From: Perkinsus olseni
Taxonomy: Eukaryota; Perkinsozoa; Perkinsida
Reading direction: 5' to 3'
NCBI GenBank assembly: GCA_013115125.1
Contig: JABANN010000159.1
Span: 1-59,086, forward strand
DNA length: 59,086 nucleotides
The notes beneath the pieces were generated by a model. The model saw nothing but the letters and a program-made list of their open reading frames with translations. It made no database searches and was not told where the DNA came from. Numbering within the stretch: the first letter of the stretch is position 1; each line of letters begins with the position of its first letter. Both the position numbers and the translations under genes were made by a program. Below are positions 1-13,191 of this stretch, in pieces.

Positions 1-1289
1 GTCTCTAGTTTGGTTGCTTGCATGGCGATCATGAGTATCCGAAACGGCTACGGTTTCAGTGAAAGATACGTTGGCGCGATCGCCATTGTCACTCACAGCA
101 AATATCTGTCGCTTTGGTCATGTGAATGACACAGTGTATGCGTTTAAGGAACGATCTGCGATTGGATTTTTGCTAAGTAGCTTGCTAGCTTCCACGGCCA
201 ACTCCGTCGACTGCGAACGGCAGGCGTATAGGCTGTCGGCGATGCTTATAAGCGACTACTGATAGCATTAATCGAAAACCAATTATGGCCTTGAGTCCTC
301 CGTCGAGTCGGCCGACATACATCTCGGCTATCGTGCAAATTCCCTTCGAAGTATGACTGTTGTAGTGTACAGCATTGTACGCAGTGCCCAGGAGAGGTTG
401 AGTGGTTTCTGCTGCGTATTCAGTCGCGGAATCACTCTCTCAGTAACGGTAGTGCATCTTTTGTTCGCCCACCGACATAAGAGAACAACGACGCCGGGAC
501 AATACTTCAGCAACAGTTTGTTGGAGTTGTCCCGCCGTTACAGAAGTGCGTCGAGAAATTTCAAGTGAGAGTGACCCACGCCCGCTTGAAATCAACTCAA
601 CCGTCCAACCAGAGAGGTGCCAATCGACCTAGGTGGGCCACAACTGCTGCCTAGTGCGTCTCACTGCCCGACTGCTTCAACGCAACTAGAATGATACCGC
701 ACGTTGAAATAACCATAAAAACTAACATACTAACGACACTAGTGTGGCCTCAAAATATGAGAGGACGACGTCTAACAGAGTTATCGACTCAAACTGCAGC
801 AAATGACATCTAATTGGAGCCGCGCATCATCGCCACAAGCAAGTGACATCGCAGCATGGAAAACAGCGTCCGGTCACCCCTGTTGACGCGCGCACGCGAA
901 TAATGGATCGAGTTATTATTCTCAGCAGTGCCAGCCGATAAAAGCGAGCTGTTTAACCTGGGTTACTTGTAGTTTACAATTCCTATTAATCTTATCGTGT
1001 GGTGTTGGGCCAAGTCTGTGCTAAACACAGGCTCCTTCTGTCATCGGCTTTCCTTGGTGTCACGTTCGCACTCACGTGCAAATGGCTATGCCCATGCGTG
1101 CGAAGCCTGCAGCTTCCGAGACCTGCTTTGTATCAATGCGCTGTGCCAGACTACAGTGAAGTCCCTCGCGCCCGTGTACATTCTCATGTCATAGATCGCG
1201 CTGGAGAATCCCCCGGTTCTCGTGTTTCGTTAGGGGTCGGTATCTCTGCCATCGCTTCCTGGCATGAGGCTCCTGCTACTTCTTTGCGA
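1..1289. other. Intergenic stretch holding the first copy of a duplicated segment
   Basis: I see no convincing coding exon here; the short open frames start with GTG/TTG and resemble no family. The stretch matters because 187-213 and 649-835 recur downstream at 2493-2519 and 2683-2869. Relative to the second copy this one carries roughly 270 extra bases between the two matching parts. A promoter for the secreted-protein gene at 1290 should lie in about 850-1289, but I recognise no motif. Confidence 0.5.
649..835. repeat. Duplicated segment, copy 1 (187 bp identical to copy 2)
   Basis: Base-for-base identical to 2683-2869 at an offset of 2034. It includes the reverse complement of the last seven codons or so and the stop of the CDPK gene, so this copy is a detached fragment of that gene's 3' end plus its downstream flank. 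Identity stops abruptly at 835, inside what is a codon in the intact gene. To the left, similarity continues in weaker form (about 85% by eye) to about 500, and again near 187-213. Either the duplication is recent or gene conversion has kept this part uniform. Confidence 0.95.
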
Positions 1290-1868
1290 ATGACTATCCT
1301 GGAGGTGTCCCTGCTTCTGGTCCTCCTAGCCGTCTCAGTCGCTGGCCAAGCGAGCAAGTTGTACTATTACTCTGGTTCTGAGCTCGCAGTCGAGTGCGCT
1401 CTAGATATCGACAAGTGGGTGTACATGAGGGTGGATTGCGGAAGGATGCCTGTCGGCAGGCTTTTGTCTATCTCGGAGACCCCAGACTCCCACCGCTACC
1501 CTTATGGAAAATGTTCCGTCGACCCATCGGGAGATAACCTCACCGATGTAATTTTCGGGCTTCACCGCTGTGGTATAGAGGTGCTTCCGTACGACTTGGT
1601 GTATCTTACAACAGGAGATCATAACGCGTCTCTCGACCTCGGAAAAACGAGGCTAAGTCTCACTCAGGTGTAAGTAGATTCAGCTACGTTTAAGGTGGTG
1701 GATGGAATACTCTGGATACGTTGTGAAGGTGGCGCGTGACTCATCAACCTCTCTTCTTGCAGTATATCATTGGTCGGGGCTCCCAGCGTGAACACCCAAC
1801 CTCATGCCTCCATCCATTATTCATACTCTTACCGCAGTGGGACGAGCTTGTTATTATTTGTGAAGTGA
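1290..1868 (+). CDS. Predicted secreted protein, unknown family
   Basis: I do not recognise the family. The ATG at 1290 opens a classic signal peptide: a short head, then a Leu/Val-rich core ending in AVSVAG, with cleavage likely after AGQA. Exon 1 runs 1290-1669; a 93-bp intron (1670-1762, GTAAGT donor, TTCTTGCAG acceptor) joins in frame to exon 2, 1763-1868, giving 161 residues. The mature part has five cysteines and two possible N-glycosylation sites (NLT, NAS). The frame stays open upstream to 999, but a start there would bury the signal peptide about 97 residues in. A second open stretch (1911-2231) might be a further exon or nothing. Confidence 0.6.
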
Positions 1869-2843
1869 TGGTATCGCCAAATTTGAGTACTGCACCGCGT
1901 CTGTCACATAATGTGCCTCAGTTCTGCTATCATTCTTCCCGGGCCACCCGGCTGCACTCATCATCCTCGATGTTCCGCCAGGGCTTTAGCGAGAACTTGC
2001 TCGTGCCGTGGCTGGTACTGGCTTATGTTGGTATGTTATCATGTCGTGAAGCACGCAGACGACGTGAACATCGGGAGGAACAGCTCCTGGGGCTTCTATC
2101 CGCACTTACTGTTAGCGTCGCTATCGAGCCCAGCCATCTCAATGAATGCGACCCTGAACCCGATTAGAGCTGCGAGATTGGTGCGCGTTGCAGACAGCAT
2201 GTGGCTCTGCTGTTGTTTATGGCTTCAGTAACTTATTGCTTTTTGCTCACATTTGGCAGTCGAGCCTCTTGAGAAGGACAAAGTTTCTTCACCGTGCGTC
2301 GTTGCGCTCTCTCGAGTGTCTCTGTACAAGAGTGTAGGACTCATGCCATCAGAGTGTATACACCCGACAACCCTTCTAGCGTAGAGAGTTCAAAGGGTAA
2401 CAAGACACACAGTGGCCACTTAACAAAACCCCAACCCCCGGGTAGAAGCCTGGCATTACTGCAGCGTTTGAATCATTGCGAATTGGCGTGTTAGCTTCCA
2501 CGGTCAACTCCGTCGACTGTGAAGTACATATCGAACGGTACAATTGACAATAGCAGATTGTAGGAGTTGTGTCACTGTTGCAGAAGTGCATCACGTGATT
2601 TCGAGTGAGAGTGACTCATTTCCAATAAACTCAACCGTCCAGCCAGAGAGATGTCACTCGACTTACGTGGGCCACAACTGCCGCCTAGTGCGTCTCACTG
2701 CCCGACTGCTTCAACGCAACTAGAATGATACCGCACGTTGAAATAACCATAAAAACTAACATACTAACGACACTAGTGTGGCCTCAAAATATGAGAGGAC
2801 GACGTCTAACAGAGTTATCGACTCAAACTGCAGCAAATGACAT
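1869..2843. other. Intergenic stretch with second copy of the duplicated segment
   Basis: Lies between the secreted-protein gene and the end of the convergent CDPK gene. It contains the second duplicated copy (2493-2519 and 2683-2869). Open frames around 1911-2231 in two overlapping phases end in a Cys/Leu/Trp-rich tail. I could not link them to the upstream gene without forcing a splice, so I do not call an exon. Confidence 0.4.

Positions 2844-2869
<26 letters not shown>
2683..2869. repeat. Duplicated segment, copy 2, at the CDPK 3' end
   Basis: Identical to 649-835. This copy is in its native place: 2844-2869 is the last coding part of the CDPK (ending MMRGSN then stop) and 2683-2843 is its 3' flank. 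Beyond 2869 it continues into intact EF-hand sequence, whereas copy 1 diverges, which marks this copy as the parent. Confidence 0.95.
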
Positions 2870-4824
<1,955 letters not shown>

Positions 4825-5035
4825 GGCGAAGACACGACAGAGGACCAAGGCTGACGAATGTAGCTCCCGAACTCCCGACTATTAGAATAACGAAAGGAGT
4901 GGTATGAAGACAAGAGACTACTATTTGACTAGGGTACCAAGGAACAAGCGGACCATTAACCACCGCCCCACTACGACTATCATATACTACTTCTCGTAAT
5001 CAGTAATAATATCACCACAGATACTACAGCTGCAC

Positions 5036-7616
5036 CTACTTATTGACGCGTTTCTTCATAGCAATCAGGTCTCGAGACTTCCTCCTCTTAGTATTCACCC
5101 TCGACGACTTGTGTGCCTTCTTGGTAGTCTCGGCGACCTGCCCGGCCGTCCAAACTACGGAGGATCCGTCCGTTTTAGTAATGGTGACCTTGGGGTCGAC
5201 CTCCCCCTCCCCCTGACTTAATTCAAACTCACACTCCTTCGCTTCAGGCAGCTTCTTCTTGAGCAGATCAGCAATGGCCTTGTGCAACAGCGAGCCTTTG
5301 GTGACAGGACCCTGCGTAGATTTCAGAGCGTCAACTGCCTCTTTATACACCTTCTCGTCACGATGCACATGAGGCTTCTCGGCTGCTGCTTCCACCGGCG
5401 CAGATGCCTCTCGCTTTCGCTTCGTCAGCTTAGCCTTGGCAGAAGGAGCCCGCTTCGGTTCCTCTGGAGAGACATCAGGCGTCCAACCAGCATGCCTGTT
5501 AGGATCACCCCGGGCGTCCTTCATTTCCTGCGCCACCGAATGTTTCTGTGGCTTCTCCACCTTTTTAAGATCACACTTCTTGCCATCGATCGTGAGGGAG
5601 CGACCGGTCACCCACGAAGACCTGCGGGACTTCGCCGCCCGCGCATTGAGGAAGGCGAACTCGCTCTTCTTCGGCCAAAAAAGCTCGATCAACTGAGACT
5701 TGTCGCCGCCAGCATCAGTGATGGCCTTCTGCAAAGCCTCGAAGAGAGTCTGAGGCGTGTAACCCTTGAGCGACTTGACAGTCACGGAAAGGACAGTGCC
5801 GACCATAGGCGTCGTAGATTTCCGAGAGGACTTCTCAGAAGGGACCGGAGAGCTGACGCCCGCCTTGCCTTGCTCCTCCTCGGACTCGTCCGAGATTTGC
5901 TCGGCAGGAGTGGTCATGGCGTCTGACTTCTGCGCTGAAGGCCGATCAACAGCCTTCAAGGATTCAGGCTTCTGAGGAGAGGTAGCGGCTGCAGGGGCCT
6001 CGTCCTTCTTCTCTTCCTCTCCGCCGAAAGCCGGGATATCAAAACCGAAGTCCTCAGAGCTCACCGATTCCGCCTTGCCCGTACGGCCGCCATCAGTGGC
6101 CGGGGCACTTGAGTCCGGTACCTGCAAGAGTACTTATCACCACAATAAGCATCGTCACACGATTCACCTTGGTCTCCGCCGAGCTTCTTCTCGCCTTCTT
6201 GGGCGTACTCAGCTTGTCCTTCTTAGCCGCACTAACCTTGGGTTCGGGTACGGCCACCACCGGCGGGGCCTCCGTTTCTACAGCTGCCTTCTTCTTGGGA
6301 GACTTCTTGCGTTTCTTAGCGGGTGGCTCTTCCTCCTCCACGATCTTCTTAGCTGCTTCAACAGGTTTAACATCAGCCACAGGCTCAGCGGTCGCCTTCT
6401 TGGCTGCGGCCTCGAACAAGAACTCCTCGTCAGAGTCGGAAGAATCGCTGCTGTCTTCATTCAGCAACCACCGTTTGCTCTCCTCAACCGGTTTCCGAGG
6501 GGAACTCTCCGTGACAGCCAACACGCCCGGCGTCTTCTCCACTTCCACTGACTGAGCAGGCTCAACCACAGAAGTCTTTGTCAAGGAAACCTCCTTAGGT
6601 GATGCCTTCTTAGGAGAGACCGCCTTAATAGCCTCGGCTGCTACCTGTTGAGCAGTGGGGTACTCGACCACCTCAGTTGGGGCCACATCAGATGCCTGGT
6701 CTTCCATCTCAACATCATCACCATCAGCAACAGGGCTATCACCATCATCGCCGAAATTAGGAATAGTAAACACATAATCATCCTCACCTCCCGAGGACGA
6801 GGAGGAAGAGTCGTCGTCCTCTTCGGCTGCCGGGGTTGATTGAGGCGCCACCGGGGCCTCGACAGGCTTCAATTCGCTCGTTCGCTCAACAACAGGTGGG
6901 TGACTCGCGGGAGGAGCACTCGTAGGAGCTACAGTCTTCGACACAGGAGCGCTAGCGGCCTCACCCTGCGAGGCTTCAGCAGCACGCAAGATGCCCAAGA
7001 CACTGTCATCGGCTGGAGGGACCTCCTTTCGGGGAGTGCTCACCTTAGGTGCGCTAGTCTCCTTTCGGGGAGTGTTCACCTTAGGTGCGCTAGTCTCCTT
7101 TCGGGGAGTGTTCACCTTAGGTGCGTTAGTCTCCTTTCGGGGAGTGTTCACCTTAGGTGCGCTAGCCTCCTTTCGGGGTGTAGGCTTCTTGGAAGATGAT
7201 GCAGCCCTCTCCTTGACACTAGCGGCCTTGTCCACGGCCGAGGCACCCGTCTTCTTCGGCTGTGCCGTCTTACTCTTAGCGGCGTCGTCGTTCTTCACGG
7301 CATCATTCAGAGGCGTAACAGCGGGCTGCTGCTGCGGACCCGGAATGGAGTACGTATAGTTCTTAGCTCGCAGTGGGACAATCCTCTCATCAGGATAGTA
7401 GCCAGCATTGATGTCCCGCGGCTTGGCATCCCTTCGGACCTCGCCAACACCAAGCTTGGGGCCTTTCTTGGTGACACCAGTCATGGTTTGGCAACCGTTG
7501 TCAACTAGGAGGGGCCCAAGCCCCGTCAGAGAGCCGTTCACCCAGGCCGCTGGAGTCTGGCAGGCCAGGCTGCTACTACAATCGGAAGATGCCGAGGGGA
7601 GGCGCTCATCCGACAT
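5036..7616 (-). CDS. Lys/Pro/Ser-rich low-complexity protein, probably nuclear
   Basis: Family not recognised. ATG 7616; exons 7616-6168 and 6121-5036 are joined across a 46-bp intron (GTGAAT...TTGCAG), giving 844 residues. The N-terminal 70 residues are ordinary sequence. Then come Ala/Lys/Pro/Ser-rich stretches with repeated TPRKE units, acidic-serine clusters (DDDSSSSSSGGEDD, SSDSSDSDEE) and several KKRKKSPKKK-type basic runs that look like nuclear or nucleolar signals. The FTIPNFG and FDIPAFG motifs each sit in an acidic context. In the C-terminal half a compact region beginning MVGTVLSVTVKSL could be an RRM-like beta-alpha-beta fold, but the RNP motifs are not clear. The composition recalls Nopp140-type nucleolar or chromatin proteins; that is inference. 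Long open frames on the opposite strand are shadows. Confidence 0.85.
7023..7180 (-). repeat. 36-bp coding minisatellite (TPRKET-type units)
   Basis: Four full 36-bp units (7023-7166) and a partial fifth, differing by one or two bases each, within the Lys/Pro-rich gene. Each unit encodes 12 residues around APKVNTPRKETS. The near identity means recent expansion, so the repeat number may vary between strains. The TPRK core resembles the basic S/T-P-x-K motifs of linker-histone tails. Confidence 0.93.
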
Positions 7617-8151
7617 CGTGAGAACGGCGGAAATGAGCTGAAAAGCGGACTCAAATTTATGCTACTTTGCCGTGGACAACCGAAAGGAACTCCTGTGCAG
7701 GCCTTCTCCGTACAGCGGGCAAATACGACTGTTTAGAGCAACTGGACTTAAGAGAGTCAAGACAAGTCGTCGCATACCGTCACGCCGAACGTTGAGGAAA
7801 AGGTAAGATTCGCAAGATGACCAAGTTGGCGTGACTTGTTGCTGTTGGCGTGTTTGCGTTGTTACGCTACCCCTCGCTCAGCAGGTCTGCAGTTATCCAC
7901 CTCATGGCCCTGCAGGCGGTACGCAGTCAAGTAGAAGCTGCAGTCTATAAGTGGACAAGACCGAGGCCCCCACGTCTAGGGGTGGCGGTCCCACGCTCAG
8001 TAGGCGGGCTAGGAGACCGTTCCCGCTTCGACAGAGCTTCCCTCGACCTCCATAATACCACTCCTTCACTGCATCTCATCCCTCATTGCGTCATCATCGT
8101 GTTTTGCTCTTCTCTCAGCCCCCCGGGACCGGTGTCCTCTTCCATACCAAC
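7617..8151. other. Divergent intergenic region
   Basis: 535 bp between the start of the minus-strand Lys/Pro-rich gene (7616) and the plus-strand small gene (8152). It presumably holds both promoters. I see no TATA box or other recognisable element. Confidence 0.5.
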
Positions 8152-8398
8152 ATGCAGACTATCCGCTATTCGCTCAGTCCCAAGGTGTGGGTGCTGGTCA
8201 CCGGCGCTGGCGTCGTCGGGGTCCTCACTGGTCAGCGTTTTGCCCTCAACGTCCTGCTCAGCAAGAACCCTCCCAACGTAAGCGTGTCTTTTCCCGCTGC
8301 GAGTGTCCACCCCGACGTCCTTGCAGCCCCCTCGTTACCGTGAGAAGCCGCCAGTGAGGCATCCCCATACCCCAGATGAAGACGAGGATGAGGACTAG
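8152..8398 (+). CDS. Small single-TM protein (65 aa), possibly mitochondrial
   Basis: Exon 1 8152-8277, intron 8278-8326 (49 bp, GTAAGC...TTGCAG), exon 2 8327-8398. The 65-residue product has a short basic N-terminus, one membrane segment (about residues 12-32, VWVLVTGAGVVGVLTG core), then a Pro/Arg-rich stretch and an all-acidic end (DEDEDED). This layout, with a single N-terminal membrane span and a charged tail, is common among small inner-membrane subunits and assembly factors of respiratory complexes. I cannot place it in a family, so that role is inference. The clean in-frame splice and terminal acidic run are the evidence that it is a gene. Confidence 0.68.
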
Positions 8399-8863
8399 GT
8401 CGACTCAGCCACTTATCAGCCATTAACCACCGCTTCGCTTTTGCTAGGCCTCCCGTCATCTTCTGCTACTACTCGTACATCAGTCGACGGAGCGCTGTAC
8501 ACGCTTCTACTCGACTGTCTTTGATGACCGCGAAGATACCATTGGAACATGAGCCTTTGTTGATTGGAAGATAGTAGCTTAATAGGCATTGTTTTTGCAC
8601 TGCGTGGCTTGCGTTTAATGGTATCCCTGAGGAGCTCATTGCTGCAGCGTCGTCATTACCGCATCCAAAATTTCGTCCACTTTCATCACCTCCGTCGTCT
8701 CCCACCATGTTTCGCTCCTCCAGCTGGCTCTCCAATTCAACTGCAACTGCTTCTGAGAATAGTAATACCAGCAGCCTTCCGTTGTATTATCGTCATCATT
8801 CTCCTTGCAGGCTACAAAGCTCCCAGTTGTTGCGGTGGTCGGGATCGCACCCCGTCCGAGATC
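8399..8863. other. Intergenic stretch before the PH-domain gene
   Basis: No supported exon. It is T/C-rich with frequent trinucleotide steps. At 8418-8429 it contains CGCTTCGCT, a partial match to the intronic motif reported elsewhere in this window. Confidence 0.4.
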
Positions 8864-10741
8864 ATGGCCCGCAAATCCCGCACTGTCAGCTGGGCCAGCG
8901 ACTTGGACACGGTCATCAAGTGCCCATCTGGCGATCCTCCGCTTTTTGAAGGTCGAATGTGTCACAGCGGCCTTGCTCGTTGATGGGAGTCCGATGTCAG
9001 GCCTTTTGTGGAAGGAAAGTTTGCATTTGAAGCGCTGGAGTCTTCGTTGGTGTGTCATACCTGCGGATAAGGCGGCGATACTCTGCTACGTTCGGAAGGG
9101 TGATCGGAATCCTTCTGAGGTTAGCAGCAATAATCATACCACACCTTCAGTAACTCGTGTCTTGCTAGATCCTCGAGTTAAATAGGAATATGAAGGTCAC
9201 AGCATTTGCGGACTCCGAGAGCTGGGCAGTGGAGATAGGCAATCGTGCACTGTGTTATGATTCTCAGTGTAACACGCCCGGTGGGTGCCATCATGTATCA
9301 ACGTAAGTCACCAGTCCGTCATCGTTATCTTTATCGTTCTTGTTTCTGTCCAGTTTTATGCGCGCTGTTGGAGCCGCTGTCGGTGATAATGGAATTGGGA
9401 TTGATCATAATATTGATGTGGACTACCCTTGTTTTACTCGCACCACAAGCATCGAGAAGTTGCCGAAGAAGCCGTCTCTTGTTCGTCGTTGTGAACGTCA
9501 TCGCTACTTTTATTGAGGAGGGCGTTCTCTGTTATGTCGAGGAGTATCTTCATTATCTACTCAAACGACTGCGGCTTGCTCAGAAATTGTTGTTGGCGAA
9601 GTCGGTATTGTCGTCGTCGTCATTGCTGTTGATGGTACTACTACTACTACTATCACTACTCATATTATGGAGGGGTATACTAGTTGGTAAAGTAGTAAAG
9701 CGTCTTCTTCTCTATTATTACAACAAGTGCTACCATCCAGTCTAGCCTGTATCATTCCTTGCACTACCACTGCGTCCAATCATAGCGGCAGCGGCGGCGG
9801 TGATCATCACCATTCACACCGCTATCAGGGATCATTAGCATGCCGAGGTTGCCGCCGTTACTACTGCTACTGCAGTGGGAGTGCTACATCATCATCATCA
9901 CCTTCACGTTATGGACGGCTGCTCCGTCTCTCTCTGTACTACCCTAGAATTCTTGGCCGTTATTGTTATCAGTCTTGCTGGTCTCTATCTCTTATTTACT
10001 GCATCCCGAGGCTGTACCCTCTCGGAGCCCTCTCACTGCTGCTGCCTTTTCTGTCGCCATACCAACTTTCCGTGGCATCCTCCATGAGAGGTATAATTCT
10101 CCTCTCATCATAATGAGGGTGCCATGGCTGCCACCACTCGATAGCACTGACAATACTGCCGCTGAACACAAGTCCTTGCCCTCCTTATTGTTACGGTCTA
10201 TCGGCTGCCTTGTCCTTCGTCAAGATTTTGCAGCAGCAGCAGCAGCAGAAGTAGCTCTCTCTCCCACGGGACGCTCACATGTTAGAAGTCCTCTTATTCA
10301 GCGTCTTACTTGTACCATAACTTCGGTTTTTCGCGCCCCTCGGGCCCGGCTGCCGCTGCTGGCTGTCTGGAATCTCATGCTTCTGCTAATACACAGTCAG
10401 CTGCCGCCCTGCCGTCCCCGTCACTTCAACGCGTCGAATCTACTAGTACTTTAGACCAGTCTTAGATGGTCTACCATCTAGTATCATCTTCTACAGTGAC
10501 TAGAATGTCGCTTGTGGAAGGAGTTGTGAGAAGAGCAAAGCACTGCTGGGATGATGCTGAAAACAACGGTCGCACGACAACGTTGACCTGCGAAGTGTTA
10601 ACGCAGTATTAAATCTGCGTCATGATCTGGATGATTTAATTGAGGATTTCAGGACGAACGGTGAGCAGCCTCATCTCATGGTCATGATCGTCGTTACTCA
10701 TCCTCCTCTTCGTCCTCTCAGGATTTGTAACCTGTCGATGA
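8864..10741 (+). CDS. PH-domain protein with C-terminal helical tail
   Basis: Rebuilt from small exons. Well-supported ones are 8864-8951, 9001-9119, 9169-9302, one beginning at 9354, and at the 3' end 10504-10568, 10607-10660 and 10722-10741. The joining introns are 38-61 bp and all keep frame. The first exons spell a pleckstrin-homology domain (about residues 27-125): FEGLLWKES, LKRWSLRWCVI, ILCYVRKGDRNPSE, ILELNRNMKV, SWAVEI, then a final helix FMRAVGAAV. PH domains bind phosphoinositides or protein partners at membranes. The middle (about 9470-10290) is hard to resolve among TAC/CAT-type trinucleotide runs; a Lys/Leu-rich helix (VEEYLHYLLKRLRLAQK) and a six-alanine run are likely exons. 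The tail RRAKHCWDDAENN then LRHDLDDLIEDF looks helical. No specific subfamily can be named. Confidence 0.62.
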
Positions 10742-11546
10742 TCGTTTTTGAGAGCCCGAGTCTGCTGTTTGGTCTGCGACCGATCGCTGTTTGGTCAATG
10801 CGGACTTACTACTAATTGAGCCGTCGCTCACTCGATCTTCGCCCATCCGCCGTCGTTCACCGTTTTATACTTGAAGATGATGTAACCACTGCTGTTCATT
10901 ACTCTGTACTATTATCACTACCACCACTACATTATGTCCAACTACTATTATTACAACTGCACTCTTTTTCTACTACTACTAGCAGCCTGCATTAATCTAC
11001 TGCAGTCTCCTGAACGCTTATGCAGCCTTGAGCGGCGCTGCTGCTGCCGTGTTGCTGCCGAACCGCGCCTGTCGAAATGCCGTCGGAGAATGTTCTGATG
11101 AATGTTTCAATGGACTACTATCATCATGGCAAGAATATCTTAGCTCGAAGCTGTACTGTTTTATATATGGCATTATCTACTCCGTCGTAACTACTTCTAC
11201 ATCACCAGTTTCAGCGGTACGCGCAAGTTCTCTATCGTCCGATATCTTCAGCCTATTTAACAAGCAGCTGGATTTTGTGGATTATCGGAGGCGATCTGAG
11301 GAATCTACACAGACTTAGACTTGCCTACGCGTCTCTGCAACAACTAAATCTTGTGTTTGCCAGTCACTTCACTACCGCTACCGACAGCTCAGTGAGTTAC
11401 GTTGTTTACGCTCGTTGTTTAACACCGAGCGGCGAGGATATGCTCGGCATCACCCCAGTAGAGAATTCACCTCGCACAGTATCTCAGTAGTAACGGTTAT
11501 ACTTGTCTGGGACTTAGCTTAACGCTATAAGCTCAGGTCAGAAACA
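10742..11546. other. Convergent intergenic stretch
   Basis: Between the ends of the PH gene (+) and the RsfS gene (-). It holds TAC/ATT trinucleotide-rich sequence (about 10890-11000). An open frame at 11275-11490 without an ATG or recognisable similarity is the only coding hint, and I do not call it. Confidence 0.4.
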
Positions 11547-13191
11547 TCAACTCTTTCTCTTTTTCTTGCATGTAATATCCTCGTCGTCACTATCACCCGC
11601 TACACTGCCGATTTCTAGTCGTTGTTCAACATCGTAGTCGGTATTATCATCGAAAGCCTCGAGGAGCTTCTCCTGGTCTTCAACTGTTGCTGTGACGCCC
11701 TTGGGGGACCGAAGCACGAAGTCCGGTGGTTCTGACCCTGACCAAAGCGTATCTTTCAACTTGTGATGGTACATACTGAACCCACCGTCCCAGAAATCTT
11801 GATACTGTGGGAAGTCCTCAGGACCCATCCAATCGTGAGGTCTCATGAGGAGGGCTTCTAGGTTCATCTGGCGGGCGTGAGGGAATGAGGCAACGCGATC
11901 ACCATGCTGCCTACCGTCTCCCTTCTTGTCTTCGTCATCAAGTGTATGACGATTGCGCCTAGCCTTGCAATCACCCAATCGTCCGCTTTGCGACCGTTCA
12001 TTGACGTCATCACTCCCGGTATCTGGAGATGAGATGCCTTTGAGGTTGAAAAGGGCAGGCTGTTACCTTAAGCTCGTCTACCGTCCGCGTACAGAGGGAG
12101 CCCAGCCGACGCCCGTGGCCACCAGACTGGACCGTAGCAATGATTGCCCACATACCCACGTCGCGGCGACCGACAAGATCGAGGTCAACGACGGTGATGT
12201 CCAGGGCCTAGCGGAATCGAGTGTACGAGATGCCGAGGGCGGCCTCCAAACCTGCTCGTCCTGCAGCAGCCGAGTGATCTGTTCGATGGTCGGCATCTCT
12301 CCTTCCTGACAGCGAGGGAACATACCCCATGATGGTCCATCGAGCCCAACGTACGGTGAACTGGATCGGCTCGTACTCTCCCTCCGGCAGGCTCTCTCGA
12401 CCAGAGTCTTTGTAGTTCCACATGTGTCCCTTCGGGGGTCGGACCACCGGGTCGCGGTAGAATCGCCAGGAGTCGACCACTCCGTCCTGATTTCAAATTG
12501 CTCGTTGCCCATGCCCCTTCATTACTGGATCCTCCTCTTCCTCCTGCTTAGCCTTGTCCATGTAATAGCTCGTAGCCCTCTCTAGGAGCCTCTCCTTATT
12601 CTCCAAGTAAAACCGCTGAGCTGGCGTGAGTTCCTCCTCCTCGTCGCTCAATGGCTCCGGATCGACGTCGTCCTCGCTTCCTGAGAGAGCACCTGGGCAG
12701 AGGAAGTCCTCAAGCCCCTTACCGGCGTCATCTTCATCTAGCACCATCTCCAGGTCGCCCTCTGCTGGGCCCGGCACTTGGCTGTCCAGTCTCGACTGGA
12801 GCTCCGCCCGGACGTCCTGAGCCGTCCGCTCGGATAGGGGCGCCTTCTTGGCGATCTCCCGCATCTCATCGTCATCGATGTCCAACACTTGCATGACCTC
12901 TGCGAACACAACGAATCGACTGTACCAAGATTGAGGCGGCCACCTACCTTCCTCAGCTGGGGACTCCTCACCGTCCGGCGGTCCCTCAGTTGCCACCCCA
13001 ACCCCCTCAGTGGCCATCTTCCGTCTGGCCACGTCCTGTAGTACAGCATCAAAGGTCTCCTTGCCGGTGGTAAAACACCTCCTGGTCCGCTGTCGTAAGG
13101 AGCTCGACGCTGGCGTGGTCGCGAGCCCCATCGCAGGCTGCAGACAGGCACGCGGATAGACCAGCATGCTCCGATGACTGAAGAGCCTCAT
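11547..13191 (-). CDS. MALSU1: Mitochondrial ribosomal silencing factor, RsfS/MALSU1 family
   Basis: RsfS-family proteins bind the large ribosomal subunit (uL14) and block premature subunit joining; the eukaryotic form acts in mitochondria. Seven exons: 13191-12948, 12899-12526, 12486-12355, 12305-12252, 12207-12067, 12022-11915, 11867-11547. All introns are 39-49 bp and phases fit, giving 457 residues. The family core is clear: TIEQITRLLQDEQALDITVVDL, then AIIATVQSGGHGRRLGSL, then KADDWVIARLGAIVIHLMT and RRETMNLEALL, matching the helix, strand and DDW...VIHLM pattern of MALSU1. The start ATG 13191 (13215 is GTG) gives an Arg/Ser-rich presequence ending near RRCFTTGK, as expected for mitochondrial import. 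Unusual: about 250 residues of mostly acidic sequence precede the core, and an acidic/Lys-rich tail follows it. Confidence 0.86.

Noticed and set aside
999-1289. N-terminal extension of the secreted protein by about 97 residues
   Set aside because: It would bury a perfect signal peptide in mid-chain; ATG 1290 explains the protein better.
5282-6555. Long plus-strand open frames opposite the Lys/Pro-rich gene
   Set aside because: Antisense shadows: Arg/Leu-rich products mirror the lysine and serine codons of the real gene.
9245-9745. 166-residue Leu/Val-rich frame that looks like a membrane protein
   Set aside because: It crosses several predicted splice sites, and its Leu runs come from trinucleotide repeats; parts of it belong to PH-gene exons in other frames.
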